Assembly (NCBI GenBank): GCA_964539745.1
Contig: CAZIJU010000001.1
Span: forward strand, 62,001 to 126,000
From: DSNY01 sp964539745
GTDB lineage: Bacteria; Pseudomonadota; Gammaproteobacteria; Burkholderiales; Burkholderiaceae_F
Reading direction: 5' to 3'
DNA: 64,000 nt
The notes beneath the pieces were generated by a model that was not told where the DNA came from, did no database searches, and saw only the letters and a list, made by a program, of their open reading frames with translations. This document shows, piece by piece, positions 42,701-50,692 of this stretch; the stretch's first letter is position 1, and the number at the start of each line of letters is the position of its first letter. The position numbers and the translations under genes are program-made.

Positions 42701-43985
42701 GCGCGGCGCGATCGGCATCGGCGAAGCGGCCCCCGTGCCCGCGGCCGGTGTGCTGGCGAGTGTGAACCTCGCGCGGCTGGACGTCGATCGCTGGCTGCCG
42801 TTTTTCGAAGGCAGCACCGCACCGGGCAGCGCCGGCGCGGAACGCGCGGGCGACGGCGGCATTCCGGACCTGCTCGCCCTTCGCGTCGGAGAACTCGTGA
42901 TCGCCGGCAAGCCGATCGCCAACGTCGTGCTCGGTGCGACGCGCGCGGCTGACGGCCGCTGGGATGCCAACGTCGTGTCGGACCACGCCAGCGGCGCGCT
43001 CACCTGGCGGCCGGGCGCGGGAGGGGCGCCGGGCCGCGTCAGCGCCCGGCTTGCGCGCCTGGCGATTCCGGACGCACAGCGCGGCGAAGTGACCGAACTG
43101 CTCGACTCGCCGCCAGTGGACATTCCCGCGCTGGACGTGGTGGTCGACAGTTTCGAGCTCGGCCGCCGCAAGTTCGGCCGGCTCGAACTCCTCGCGCAGA
43201 ATGTCGCGACCGGCGGCGGCAACGCGTGGCGCATGGACAAGCTGGAGATCGTCAATCCGGACGGGCGTCTTTCGGCGACGGGCCGCTGGGAACGCGAGGC
43301 CGGCGCGCCGCCCTCCGCGCCGCGCCGCATGACGCTGGCGATGTCGCTCGAGTTCGGCAACGCCGGTGCGCTGCTCGCGCGGCTCGGCATCCCGGACGCC
43401 GTACGCAACGGCAGCGGCAAGCTCGAAGGCGAGCTGTCATGGCGCGGCTCTGCCCTGGCGATCGACTATCCCTCGCTGTCGGGGCGGCTGCAGCTCGCCA
43501 CCGCGAAGGGGCAGTTCCTCAAGGCCGATACCGGCGCTGCGCGGCTGCTCGGCGTGATGTCGCTGCAGTCGCTGCCGCGGCGGATCGCGCTCGACTTCCG
43601 CGACGTGTTCTCAGAGGGGTTCGCTTTCGATCAGATCAGCGCGAACGCCGAGCTGAAGGGCGGCAAATTGTTCACGCGCGACTTCAAGATGCGCGGCGTC
43701 GCGGCCACCGTTCTGATCGAAGGCAGCATCGACCTGTTGAACGAAACGCAAAACCTGCACGTGCTGGTGCTGCCGGAGATCGACGCCCGCTCGGCATCGC
43801 TCGTGTATGCTTTGATGGCCAACCCGGCGATCGGGCTGGGTACGTTCCTCGCGCAGATGCTGTTGCGCGATCCGCTGTCCAAGGCCTTTTCCTACGAGTA
43901 CGACGTGTCCGGCTCGTGGACCGACCCACAGGTGAAGCGCCGCGAACGCGCGGCAGCCGACGCCGCAGACACCCGCAGGCAGTAA
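39759..43985 (+). CDS. yhdP: YhdP-type AsmA-family protein
   Basis: This is a very large (1408-residue) envelope protein of the YhdP/TIGR02099 family, implicated in moving phospholipid to the outer membrane. There is one N-terminal membrane helix (about residues 50-72, LKALAVAALVAYFAFGAALLATRYWLM), then HIDAYRPALEREASRLVGADVRIGRIDTRWRAFNP, a long beta-rich DUF3971 region and a C-terminal AsmA-like segment (GSIDLLNETQNLHVLVLPEI). GTG 39759 is chosen, as upstream frame sequence overlaps the glnE promoter; the ribosome-binding site is weak. It is followed by a nitrilase gene and tldD, the usual order. Confidence 0.92.
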   Translation: MKPGHPHRSQPATATLVELEHAVEEAVGHAIDATERTLADRFGAGCVRGLRWTLKALAVAALVAYFAFGAALLATRYWLMPHIDAYRPALEREASRLVGADVRIGRIDTRWRAFNPHLRLDDVRLLDANGEVRLALPQLEATLSWASVPTLSLRFASLSIIAPALDVRRLPGGRFAVAGFTLDPAGGGDGGAADWLLAQKRVAIRHATLRYTDETQPPVQPLVFEDVNLVLEAGLASHRFALQARPPADLAGPIDVRARIDHGWGERRSDLRRWTGRVFAQMDYADVARIARLAHVPAETVAIARAHGALRAWLDFDALAATRFTADVALADVDARLGADLEPLRLSAVRGRFTQRVWGNDFEGGHELALARFSMQAERFALPPTDMRLRLTRAADDRPQRGELDASVVSLDTLSALATHVPLARDLRAFAARHAIRGRLADLKLAWEGEPAAPRRFSLRSRFDGLGSSAQPAEPPSAQAGAAATGRPRPGLPGFENLAGTIEATEAGGTVLVDARDAVLEFPGVFEQPRVPLRQFAARASWTMRPQFDLRIDSFAASNDDLELNASGSYRNGGKGPGLADLSGRIVRAQARAVHRYVPLVAGTNTRAWLRHALVAGEAVEGNFRLRGDLWDFPFNDPKTGEFRVSARVRDGTLDYMPAALAGQAPGEGVDATGKLVPQVAQRSWPRIEGIDAELMFERQRMSITGRRGAIYGVQLANVKASIPDLGARDAHLLIGGEANGPLADMLRYVNASPVGHWLGDFLADAQASGIGRLALKLDIPLDNARTTQVAGSVAFQNSDIALGADIPPFARAAGRVEFTERSLRVVNVTANFVGGQVRVDATTADDGTIAITAAGTATPQGVKRVVEHALVQRLLDRAQGTARYTGTVTVRTRHSSGDKPRLRAEPPARIAPEIRIDSDLVGWSFDLPAPARKAAQEALPLRFELIPVGSDRDSLRVTTGALLALRLERARAAGGATRVVRGAIGIGEAAPVPAAGVLASVNLARLDVDRWLPFFEGSTAPGSAGAERAGDGGIPDLLALRVGELVIAGKPIANVVLGATRAADGRWDANVVSDHASGALTWRPGAGGAPGRVSARLARLAIPDAQRGEVTELLDSPPVDIPALDVVVDSFELGRRKFGRLELLAQNVATGGGNAWRMDKLEIVNPDGRLSATGRWEREAGAPPSAPRRMTLAMSLEFGNAGALLARLGIPDAVRNGSGKLEGELSWRGSALAIDYPSLSGRLQLATAKGQFLKADTGAARLLGVMSLQSLPRRIALDFRDVFSEGFAFDQISANAELKGGKLFTRDFKMRGVAATVLIEGSIDLLNETQNLHVLVLPEIDARSASLVYALMANPAIGLGTFLAQMLLRDPLSKAFSYEYDVSGSWTDPQVKRRERAAADAADTRRQ

Positions 43986-43995
43986 CGGATCCAGC

Positions 43996-44859
43996 GTGAG
44001 TTCGGTGCTTTCTTCGATGTCCGTCGCAGCGCACGCGGTCCGCGTCGCCGCCGTGCAGATGGTGTCCACGCCGCGCGTCGACGACAACCTGCGCACGGCC
44101 GGGGCGCTGATCGCGCAGGCGGCCGCCGCAGGCGCGCGGATCGTCGCGCTGCCCGAGTACTTCTGCCTGATGGGCCACACCGACGAGGCCAAGGTCGCCG
44201 CTCGCGAAGCCGACGGCCGTGGACCGATCCAGGACTTCCTCTCGGCGCAGGCGCGACGGCATGCGATCTGGCTCGTCGGCGGTACCGTGCCGCTCGCCGC
44301 GCCGCAGCCCGACCGCGTGAAGAATTCGGTGCTCGTCTACGGACCCGACGGCGCGCGGCTGGCGCGCTACGACAAGATCCATCTGTTCGCGTTCTCGCGC
44401 GGCGAGGAGCGCTACGACGAGGCGCGCACGATCGCGCCCGGCGAGCGCGTCGCGAGTTTCGAGTTCGCGGCGCCGGACGCACCGAAGCTCAAGGTCGGGC
44501 TTTCGGTCTGCTACGACCTGCGCTTCCCCGAGTTGTACCGCGCGCTTGCGGCCGACGGCACCGCGCCGGACCTGATCCTCGTGCCCGCGGCATTCACGGC
44601 GACGACCGGCCGCGCGCACTGGGAAACGCTGTTGCGAGCGCGTGCGATCGAAAACCTCTGTTACGTGCTGGCGCCGGCCCAAGGCGGCCGGCACGAAAAC
44701 GGCCGCGCAACGTTCGGCCACACGATGCTGGTCGACCCCTGGGGCAGCGTGGTCGCATCGGTGGCGTCCGGCCCCGGGCTTGTGATCGGCGACGTCGACA
44801 CCGAACTGATCGCGCAGGTGCGAGCCGATCTGCCGGCGCTCGCGCATCGCGTGCTTTGA
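43996..44859 (+). CDS. Carbon-nitrogen hydrolase (nitrilase superfamily, Nit1-like)
   Basis: The 287-residue enzyme has the Glu-Lys-Cys triad of nitrilases: Glu in ALPEYFC, Lys in YDKIHLF and Cys in GLSVCYDLRFPE. Its closest-looking relatives are Nit1/deaminated-glutathione amidases (metabolite repair). The GTG at 43996 (GGAT 6 bases before) or ATG 44017 are both possible starts. It lies 10 bp after yhdP and, apart from an inserted MITE-like element, just before tldD, a frequent gene order in proteobacteria. Confidence 0.92.
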   Translation: MSSVLSSMSVAAHAVRVAAVQMVSTPRVDDNLRTAGALIAQAAAAGARIVALPEYFCLMGHTDEAKVAAREADGRGPIQDFLSAQARRHAIWLVGGTVPLAAPQPDRVKNSVLVYGPDGARLARYDKIHLFAFSRGEERYDEARTIAPGERVASFEFAAPDAPKLKVGLSVCYDLRFPELYRALAADGTAPDLILVPAAFTATTGRAHWETLLRARAIENLCYVLAPAQGGRHENGRATFGHTMLVDPWGSVVASVASGPGLVIGDVDTELIAQVRADLPALAHRVL

Positions 44860-44892
44860 CATGAGGATTCAGGATCGAGGATTCAGGATTTA

Positions 44893-45202
44893 TTGAGACT
44901 CACGCAAGCTCGTGACACCGCGACCCCGCAAGTTCGCGTGGCCCGTCGGGACACCGGTTCCGTCATCCCGAGCACCGCGAGGGATCCCGGCATTGCAAGG
45001 GTCGGGAATCCCCGTCTTGGGCTCAGAATGACTCCCCATGGTCATCCCGAGCGAGCGAGAGGGATCTGCGCGCTGCGAAGCGCCGAGATTCCTCGCCTTC
45101 GGCTCGGAATGACAAGAGCGGCGTTGCGGCTCGGAATGACGAAGGTCGGACGGATGGGAGCGTCATGCGGTCGGTCGTGTCACGAAGATTCGTAATGCTC
45201 GA
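44893..45202 (+). mobile_element. MITE-like element, copy A
   Basis: 310 bp with imperfect terminal inverted repeats. The left end TTGAGACTCACG...CTCGTGACACCG matches the reverse complement of the right end (CGGTCGTGTCACGAAG...GTAATGCTCGA). It has no coding capacity. The interior carries palindromic GTCATCCCGAG/CTCGGAATGAC modules. It is flanked by TA on both sides and separates the nitrilase gene from tldD. Copies B and C share both ends. Confidence 0.75.
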
Positions 45203-45325
45203 TAGCCGACCTCGCAGCGCGCCGTACCGCCCGTTTGCTCTTCGCTCGCTCGTGGGTCCTGCCTCCCGAATCCCGAGCCCTGAACGAATCCCGAATCCTG
45301 AGCCCTGAATCCTGACTGCTGCCCC
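45203..45325. repeat. Short degenerate repeats next to MITE copy A
   Basis: AATCCYGARYCCTG-type direct repeats run up to the tldD start. CCTGAATCCT at 45304-45313 is the inverse of AGGATTCAGG at 44864 and 44878 on the other side of copy A, so copy A appears nested in an older inverted repeat. Confidence 0.55.
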
Positions 45326-46786
45326 ATGAAACTCACCGACCCCGCACTCGACCGCCTTGCGACCGCCAAGCGGCTGCTGCTCGACCCGTACGATCTGGAC
45401 GAAGCGAAGCTGCAACACGCGCTCGCGACGATCTTCGAGCATCGCGCCGACTACGCGGACCTGTACTTCCAGTACACGCGCAGCGAATCGTTTTCGCTCG
45501 AGGAAGGCATCGTCAAAAGCGGCAGTTTCGACATCGAGCAGGGCGTGGGCGTGCGCGCCGTCGTCGGCGATCGAACCGCATTCGCGTACTCGGACGATCT
45601 GTCGCCCGACGCGTTGATGGAGGCCGCGCGCTCCGCGCGCGCCATCGCGCGCGCCGGCGGCGGCGCGGTCAAAATCGCATCGCGGCTGGCGCCGCGCCCG
45701 CATCCGGTGCTTTATGGCGCCACCGATCCGGTTGCATCGCTCGACGCGGTCGCCAAGATCCGGATGCTCGAGCGCATCGAAGCCATGGCGCGGGCACGCG
45801 ATGCGCGCGTCAAGCAGGTGTTGGCCACGCTCGGCGCCGAGTACGACGTGGTGCTGATCGCGCGCAGCGACGGGCTGCTCGCCGCCGACGTGCGGCCGCT
45901 GGTCCGGTTGTCGCTGACCGTGATCGCCGAGGACGACGGTCGCCGCGAACAGGGCTTTTCCGGCGGCGGCGGTCGGGTCGATCTCGCGTACTTCACCGAC
46001 GAGCGGTTGCGGCAGTACGTGCAGACCGCGGTCGACATGGCGCTCGCCAACCTGCGCGCCCGAGCCGCGCCGGCGGGCGTGATGACCGTCGTGCTCGGCC
46101 CGGGCTGGCCCGGGATCCTGCTGCACGAGGCGGTCGGGCACGGGCTCGAAGGCGACTTCAATCGCAAGGGGTCGAGCGCTTTTTGCGGCCGCATCGGCAA
46201 GCGCGTCGCGTCCAAAGGGGTCACCGTGATCGACGACGGCACGATCCCGGAGCGGCGCGGCTCGCTCGCCATCGACGACGAAGGCAACCCGACGCAGCGC
46301 ACCGTGCTGATCGAGGACGGCATTCTGCGCGGCTACATGCAGGACTCGCTGAACGCGCGGCTGATGAAGGCCCCGCTGACAGGCAACGCGCGGCGCGAAT
46401 CGTTCGCGCACCTGCCGATGCCCCGCATGACCAACACGTACATGCTCGGCGGCGGGCATGACCCGCGCGAGATCATCGCGTCGGTGAAAAACGGCATCTA
46501 CGCGACCAACTTCGGCGGCGGCCAGGTCGACATCACCAACGGCAAGTTCGTCTTCAGTATGGCCGAGGCCTACCTGATCGAGAACGGCCGCGTCACCGCA
46601 CCGGTCAAGGGCGCCACGCTGATCGGCAATGGTCCCGACGCGCTCACGCGCGTGACGATGATCGGCAATGACATGGCGCTCGACCCCGGCATCGGCACCT
46701 GCGGCAAGGACGGCCAGAGCGTGCCCGTCGGCGTGGGCCAACCGACGCTGCGCATCGAGGGGCTGACGGTCGGCGGGACCGGATGA
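45326..46786 (+). CDS. tldD: Metalloprotease TldD
   Basis: TldD, with TldE/PmbA, forms a zinc protease that degrades unfolded peptides and matures some ribosomal peptides. The 486-residue protein has the catalytic HEAVGHGLEGD (HExxxH) and typical segments RADYADLYFQYTRSESFSLEEGIVKSGSFDIEQGVGVRAV near the N-terminus and NFGGGQVDITNGKFVFSMAEAYLIENG near the C-terminus. No tldE is visible in the window. A MITE-like copy lies between it and the nitrilase gene upstream. Confidence 0.96.
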   Translation: MKLTDPALDRLATAKRLLLDPYDLDEAKLQHALATIFEHRADYADLYFQYTRSESFSLEEGIVKSGSFDIEQGVGVRAVVGDRTAFAYSDDLSPDALMEAARSARAIARAGGGAVKIASRLAPRPHPVLYGATDPVASLDAVAKIRMLERIEAMARARDARVKQVLATLGAEYDVVLIARSDGLLAADVRPLVRLSLTVIAEDDGRREQGFSGGGGRVDLAYFTDERLRQYVQTAVDMALANLRARAAPAGVMTVVLGPGWPGILLHEAVGHGLEGDFNRKGSSAFCGRIGKRVASKGVTVIDDGTIPERRGSLAIDDEGNPTQRTVLIEDGILRGYMQDSLNARLMKAPLTGNARRESFAHLPMPRMTNTYMLGGGHDPREIIASVKNGIYATNFGGGQVDITNGKFVFSMAEAYLIENGRVTAPVKGATLIGNGPDALTRVTMIGNDMALDPGIGTCGKDGQSVPVGVGQPTLRIEGLTVGGTG

Positions 46787-46876
46787 GCGGTCGGCCGCGC
46801 CCGCGCAGACGCATCATCTACTCAGTGCAAGGACAATAAGCCGCACTGCGTACCGCAACGCGGCCGCAAGCGCCCC

Positions 46877-47491
46877 GTGAAGTTCCCGGTCAGGTTGATG
46901 CCGCCGATCGTGTGGCTGGTGCGGCTGCTGGTCGGCGCGTACCCGCGCTGGATCGGCTCGGTGCCGAGCGCGAATCAGCGCATTTACTTCGCCAATCACA
47001 CGAGCCACATGGACACCGTGGTGCTGTGGTCGGCGCTGCCCGCCAGCCTGCGCGCGAACACGCGGCCGGTCGCGGCGAAGGACTACTGGGGCGGCGGCGG
47101 GCTGCGCACGCAGATCGCGCGCGACGAACTGAACGTCGTGATGGTCGACCGCGCGCGCGAGGATCCTGAGGCCGATCCGCTCGACCCGCTGCGCGACGCG
47201 CTCGAGCACGGCTTCTCGCTGATCATCTTTCCCGAGGGTACCCGCAGCGCGCAACCGCTGCCGGGACCGTTCAAGTCGGGGCTGTACCGGCTCGCCGTCG
47301 AATTCCCGCAGGTCGAGCTGATCCCCGTCTATATCGAAAACCTCCACCGCAGCATGCCGAAGGGCGCGTTGCTGCCGGTGCCGATCATCTGCACCGTGCG
47401 CTTCGGCGCGCCGATCGCGCTGCGCGAGGGCGAATCGAAGGAGCAGTTCCTCGAACGCGCGCGCGCCGCGGTGATCGCCCTGGCGCAGTAG
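46877..47491 (+). CDS. Lysophospholipid acyltransferase (PlsC family)
   Basis: The 204-residue acyltransferase has motif I NHTSHMDT (H-x4-D), motif II-like RPVAAKDYW and motif III FPEGTRS. It would acylate a lysophospholipid to phosphatidate or a related lipid at the membrane. A CDP-diglyceride-synthetase-like gene starts 8 bp after its stop, so the pair could make phosphatidate and then CDP-diacylglycerol. A start around GTG 46877 is assumed; the N-terminal hydrophobic segment begins there. Confidence 0.92.
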   Translation: MKFPVRLMPPIVWLVRLLVGAYPRWIGSVPSANQRIYFANHTSHMDTVVLWSALPASLRANTRPVAAKDYWGGGGLRTQIARDELNVVMVDRAREDPEADPLDPLRDALEHGFSLIIFPEGTRSAQPLPGPFKSGLYRLAVEFPQVELIPVYIENLHRSMPKGALLPVPIICTVRFGAPIALREGESKEQFLERARAAVIALAQ

Positions 47492-47499
47492 GAGCATCG

Positions 47500-48444
47500 A
47501 TGCCACTGACGCTGCACGAGACTTTCTTCGCGGTGCTGGGCGGACTGGTCGTGCTGTTCGCGACCGCCACCGTGCTCGGCGGCTGGCTGCAGGCGCGCAC
47601 CGCCGAGCCGGTCAAGCTCGCGTGGATCGGCCAGCTCAACGCGCGCATCCGCGCGTCGTGGACGATCGTGCTGCTGTTCGCGATCGCTTTTGCGGCGGGC
47701 GGCGGCGCGCTCGTGCTGATCTTCGCGATCGCCTCGTTCTTCGCGTTGCGCGAGTTCATCGCGCTGACGCCGACGCGGCCATCCGACCACCGGGCGCTCG
47801 TGCTCGCCTTCTATGTCGTGATCCCGCTGCAATACACGCTCGTCTACACCGGGTGGTACGGCATGTACGCGGTGCTGATCCCGGTGTACGTCTTCCTGCT
47901 GCTGCCGGTCGTGATGGCGCTCGGGCAGGACGTCGAACGCTACCTGGAGCGCGTGGCCAAGGTGCAATGGGGACTGATGATCAGCGTGTTCTGCGTCAGT
48001 CATGCGCCGGCGATCGCCGGGCTGCAGATTCCCGGCTACGAGGACCGCAGTGCGCTACTGCTGCTGTACTTCCTGCTGGTGCTGCAGCTGTCGGAGCTGC
48101 TCGCCGTGATCGTCAGTGCGGCGATCGGCCGCACGCCGCTTCGATCCAATCCGAACAAGAGCCGCGAAGGCGTGCTCGCCGGCGGCGCCGCCGCGACGCT
48201 GCTCGGCACGTCGCTGTGGTGGATGACTCCGTTCGCCTGGTGGCAGGCGACGCTGATGTCGGCGGCGATCGTCGTGGCGGGCTTCATGGGCGGGCTCGTG
48301 CTGGCGTCGATCAAAGGCAATCTCGGCGCACGCGAGTGGTACGAGGGCGTGCAGCTTTCGCGCGGCGTGCTCGACCGCATCGACGCCCTGTCGTTCGCCG
48401 CGCCGGTGTTCTTCCATCTGACCTGGTATTTCTTCGCGTCCTGA
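47500..48444 (+). CDS. CdsA-like phosphatidate cytidylyltransferase
   Basis: This 314-residue membrane protein has about eight helices and belongs to the CTP_transf_1 family, which makes CDP-diacylglycerol from phosphatidate and CTP. The C-terminal signature region appears in GRTPLRSNPNKSREGVLAGGAAATLLGTSLWW and KGNLGAREWYEGVQLSRGVLDRIDALSFAAPVFFHLTWYF. TAGGAG precedes ATG 47500, overlapping the acyltransferase stop. It may be a second, non-essential CdsA paralogue. Confidence 0.9.
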   Translation: MPLTLHETFFAVLGGLVVLFATATVLGGWLQARTAEPVKLAWIGQLNARIRASWTIVLLFAIAFAAGGGALVLIFAIASFFALREFIALTPTRPSDHRALVLAFYVVIPLQYTLVYTGWYGMYAVLIPVYVFLLLPVVMALGQDVERYLERVAKVQWGLMISVFCVSHAPAIAGLQIPGYEDRSALLLLYFLLVLQLSELLAVIVSAAIGRTPLRSNPNKSREGVLAGGAAATLLGTSLWWMTPFAWWQATLMSAAIVVAGFMGGLVLASIKGNLGAREWYEGVQLSRGVLDRIDALSFAAPVFFHLTWYFFAS

Positions 48445-48612
48445 CGCTGTTGCCGCGGAGCCACACGAGGTCCGCCGTCCGTTTGACGCCGAACAACCGC
48501 TGGCGAGGGATGTCGAAGATTCATGCGTTCGTCTACTTGGCAAGTGCCGCCATTCGCGATGCAATGTCTGCGCGTGGCGGGGTCGCCGCCGACTGCGAAT
48601 GGAGCAGGACTC

Positions 48613-49332
48613 ATGCGCCGCTTTCCCGTCTCCCATCGAACGCTCCGCGCGCCCGTCGCGCTGGGCGCCTTCGCAATCGTTTTGCCCGCGATGGCCGCCG
48701 AGCCAGTGCCACCCGGCGATGAGGCCGTCGCACCGCTGTACCGGCTGGTCGATTCGGCGCCGCTGATCTACTCGCGCTGGCAGGTGCCGGCCTCCGGCCT
48801 GCGGCTGGAAGGCATCGCCTGGATCGCTCCCCGCCACGAGCTGCGGCTCACCGCCACGCCGCTCACTGGCGCCGACCGCACCGAATCACTGGACGGCGTG
48901 TCTTTCGCAACGCTGTCGAACGCGCCGACGCTGCGGCTCGACCCGTACCGCGCGACCTACCGTTACACCTTCCTCGAACAGCGCGACTGGCAGTGGAAGG
49001 TCGGCGTGACGACCAACCTGCGCACGCTGTCCGACGGACTGCGCCCGGGTCTGACGCCGGGCCAGCGCCTGCGCCTCGGCGGTCTGCCGCAGGTGCACTT
49101 CGCGGGCGAGGGCCGCCTCACCGACAAGTGGCGGCTCGCCTTCGATGCCGACAGCCCGACCACACTGCGCGGCCGCGCGCTCGATCTCGGCGTGCGCATC
49201 AGCTATTCGCTGAGCACCAACTTTTCCCTGTACGGCGGCTATCGCCTGAGCGATCCGGCCGCCGAAGGCGACGACGCTTACGCCGGCGGGTTCGCCAACA
49301 GCGCGAACTTCGGGATGCGGTTGCGCTTCTGA
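48613..49332 (+). CDS. Probable outer-membrane protein of unknown function
   Basis: The 239-residue precursor has a signal peptide (MRRFPVSHRTLRAPVALGAFAIVLPAMAAEP) with an AMA-AE cleavage site. The mature part alternates hydrophobic and polar residues (LRLDPYRATYRYTFLEQRDWQWKVGVTTNLR, LDLGVRISYSLSTNFSLYGGYRL) and ends in RLRF, the terminal aromatic expected of an outer-membrane beta-barrel. GGAGCAGG precedes ATG 48613. I do not recognise the family. Confidence 0.75.
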   Translation: MRRFPVSHRTLRAPVALGAFAIVLPAMAAEPVPPGDEAVAPLYRLVDSAPLIYSRWQVPASGLRLEGIAWIAPRHELRLTATPLTGADRTESLDGVSFATLSNAPTLRLDPYRATYRYTFLEQRDWQWKVGVTTNLRTLSDGLRPGLTPGQRLRLGGLPQVHFAGEGRLTDKWRLAFDADSPTTLRGRALDLGVRISYSLSTNFSLYGGYRLSDPAAEGDDAYAGGFANSANFGMRLRF

Positions 49333-49360
49333 CGGCGTCGGACTGCGGCGACCGCACGAC

Positions 49361-49390
49361 TTGCCGCGATGCGACCGAATCGGCTACATT
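49361..49390 (+). promoter_or_regulatory. Promoter of the aroG leader transcript
   Basis: A -35 box TTGCCG (49361-49366) and a -10 box TACATT (49385-49390) are separated by 18 bp. Transcription would start near 49397, about 35 bases before the leader peptide ATG. Confidence 0.6.
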
Positions 49391-49430
49391 GCACCCCGTG
49401 CGCGAGTCCTGCCGACCGCGCCCGAGTCAA

Positions 49431-49511
49431 ATGACCGCTGCGCGCAGCTACTATTTTTACTTTTTCGCCTTTTTCCGGCCTCCGGCGGAAAGAGTCGATC
49501 GGCGCGCGTAG
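49431..49511 (+). CDS. Phe/Tyr-rich leader peptide of an aroG attenuator
   Basis: A 26-residue peptide, MTAARSYYFYFFAFFR and then PPAERVDRRA. Eight of nine consecutive residues (7-15) are aromatic: three Tyr and five Phe codons at 49449-49475. It lies between a promoter and an intrinsic terminator directly upstream of a DAHP synthase gene. This matches a classical transcription attenuator: low charged tRNA-Phe or tRNA-Tyr stalls the ribosome and lets aroG be transcribed. The ribosome-binding site (GAGTC) is weak. Confidence 0.8.
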   Translation: MTAARSYYFYFFAFFRPPAERVDRRA

Positions 49512-49540
49512 ACACACCGGATTCGACACCCACCGCCAGG
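49479..49540 (+). promoter_or_regulatory. Possible antiterminator pairing
   Basis: CCTCCGGCGG (49479-49488), just after the aromatic codons, can pair with CCGCCAGG (49533-49540), with a two-base CC bulge. That would sequester the 5' arm of the terminator hairpin. This is a by-eye pairing; folding energies were not computed. Confidence 0.5.
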
Positions 49541-49564
49541 CCCGAAACCTGGCGGTTTTTTTTT
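49532..49564 (+). terminator. Intrinsic terminator in the aroG leader (attenuator)
   Basis: A perfect 9-bp stem ACCGCCAGG/CCTGGCGGT with a 7-base loop (CCCGAAA) is followed by nine T. It lies 20 bases after the leader stop and 52 bases before the aroG start, so it ends transcription before aroG unless disrupted. Confidence 0.9.
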
Positions 49565-49615
49565 GCCGGGGCGGGCCCACCGACGACAGAGGCCACGATG
49601 GACGGAGCAGCAACG

Positions 49616-50692
49616 ATGAAGTACATGACCGACGATCTGCGGATCCGGGAGATCAAGGAACTCGTGCCGCCGGCGCACCTGCTGCGCGAGTTTCCCTGCG
49701 GCGAGACCGCTTCGCGGACCGTCTTCGAGGCGCGGCAGGCGATCCATCGCATCCTGCACGGCATGGACGACCGGCTGATCGTCGTCATCGGACCGTGTTC
49801 GATCCACGATCCAAAGGCGGCGCTCGAGTATGCGCGCCGGCTCGTCGCCGAACGCAAGCGGCTCGCGGCCGAGCTCGAGATCGTGATGCGGGTGTATTTC
49901 GAGAAGCCGCGCACGACGATCGGCTGGAAAGGGCTGATCAACGATCCCGATCTGGACGGCAGCTTCCGCATCAACCACGGCCTGCGCGTGGCGCGCGCGC
50001 TGCTGATGGAGATCAACGAGCTCGGGCTGCCGGCAGGCTGCGAGTACCTCGACATGATCACGCCGCAGTACATCGCCGACTTCGTCAGTTGGGGCGCAAT
50101 CGGAGCGCGCACGACCGAATCGCAGGTGCACCGCGAGCTGGCTTCCGGGCTGTCGTGTCCGGTCGGCTTCAAGAACGGAACCGACGGCAACATCCGCATC
50201 GCTGCCGACGCGATCAAGGCCGCGCAGCAGCCGCACCACTTCCTCTCCGTCACCAAGGGCGGCCATTCGGCGATCGTTTCCACCAAGGGCAACGAGGACT
50301 GCCACATCATCCTGCGCGGCGGCCGCGCGCCGAACTACGACGCCGCCAGCATCGAGGCCGCATGCGCCGAACTCGGCAAGGCGGGACTCGCGCAGCGGCT
50401 GATGATCGATGCGAGCCATGCCAACAGCCAGAAAAGGCACGAAAACCAGATCGCCGTCTGCGACGACATCGGCCGCCAGCTCGAAGCGGGCGAATCGCGC
50501 ATCGTCGGCGTGATGATCGAAAGCCACTTGGTCGCCGGCCGGCAGGATCTCATCCCGGGCAAGCCGCTCGCCTACGGCCAGTCGATCACCGACGCGTGTC
50601 TCGGCTGGGAAGACAGCGTTAAGGTGCTCGACCGCCTCGCCACCGCCGTCCGCGCCCGCCGCATCAATGCCGCCGACTACGCGGGAAAGTGA
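49616..50692 (+). CDS. aroG: 3-deoxy-7-phosphoheptulonate (DAHP) synthase, AroG type
   Basis: This enzyme joins phosphoenolpyruvate and erythrose 4-phosphate in the first step of aromatic amino acid synthesis. The 358-residue protein is a class I-alpha enzyme: it opens MKYMTDDLRIREIKELVPPAHLLREF and contains VVIGPCSIHDPKAALEYA, RVYFEKPRTTIGWKGLINDP, GARTTESQVHRELASGLSCPVGFKNGTDGN and MIDASHANSQK. GGAG lies 8 bases before ATG 49616; an upstream ATG 49598 is less likely. It is controlled by the Phe/Tyr leader upstream. A repeat array starts at its stop codon. Confidence 0.97.
   Translation: MKYMTDDLRIREIKELVPPAHLLREFPCGETASRTVFEARQAIHRILHGMDDRLIVVIGPCSIHDPKAALEYARRLVAERKRLAAELEIVMRVYFEKPRTTIGWKGLINDPDLDGSFRINHGLRVARALLMEINELGLPAGCEYLDMITPQYIADFVSWGAIGARTTESQVHRELASGLSCPVGFKNGTDGNIRIAADAIKAAQQPHHFLSVTKGGHSAIVSTKGNEDCHIILRGGRAPNYDAASIEAACAELGKAGLAQRLMIDASHANSQKRHENQIAVCDDIGRQLEAGESRIVGVMIESHLVAGRQDLIPGKPLAYGQSITDACLGWEDSVKVLDRLATAVRARRINAADYAGK

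Noticed and set aside
44860..45325. tRNA or other small RNA gene between the nitrilase gene and tldD
   Set aside because: The stretch is explained by the MITE-like copy and short repeats; no cloverleaf or CCA end was seen.
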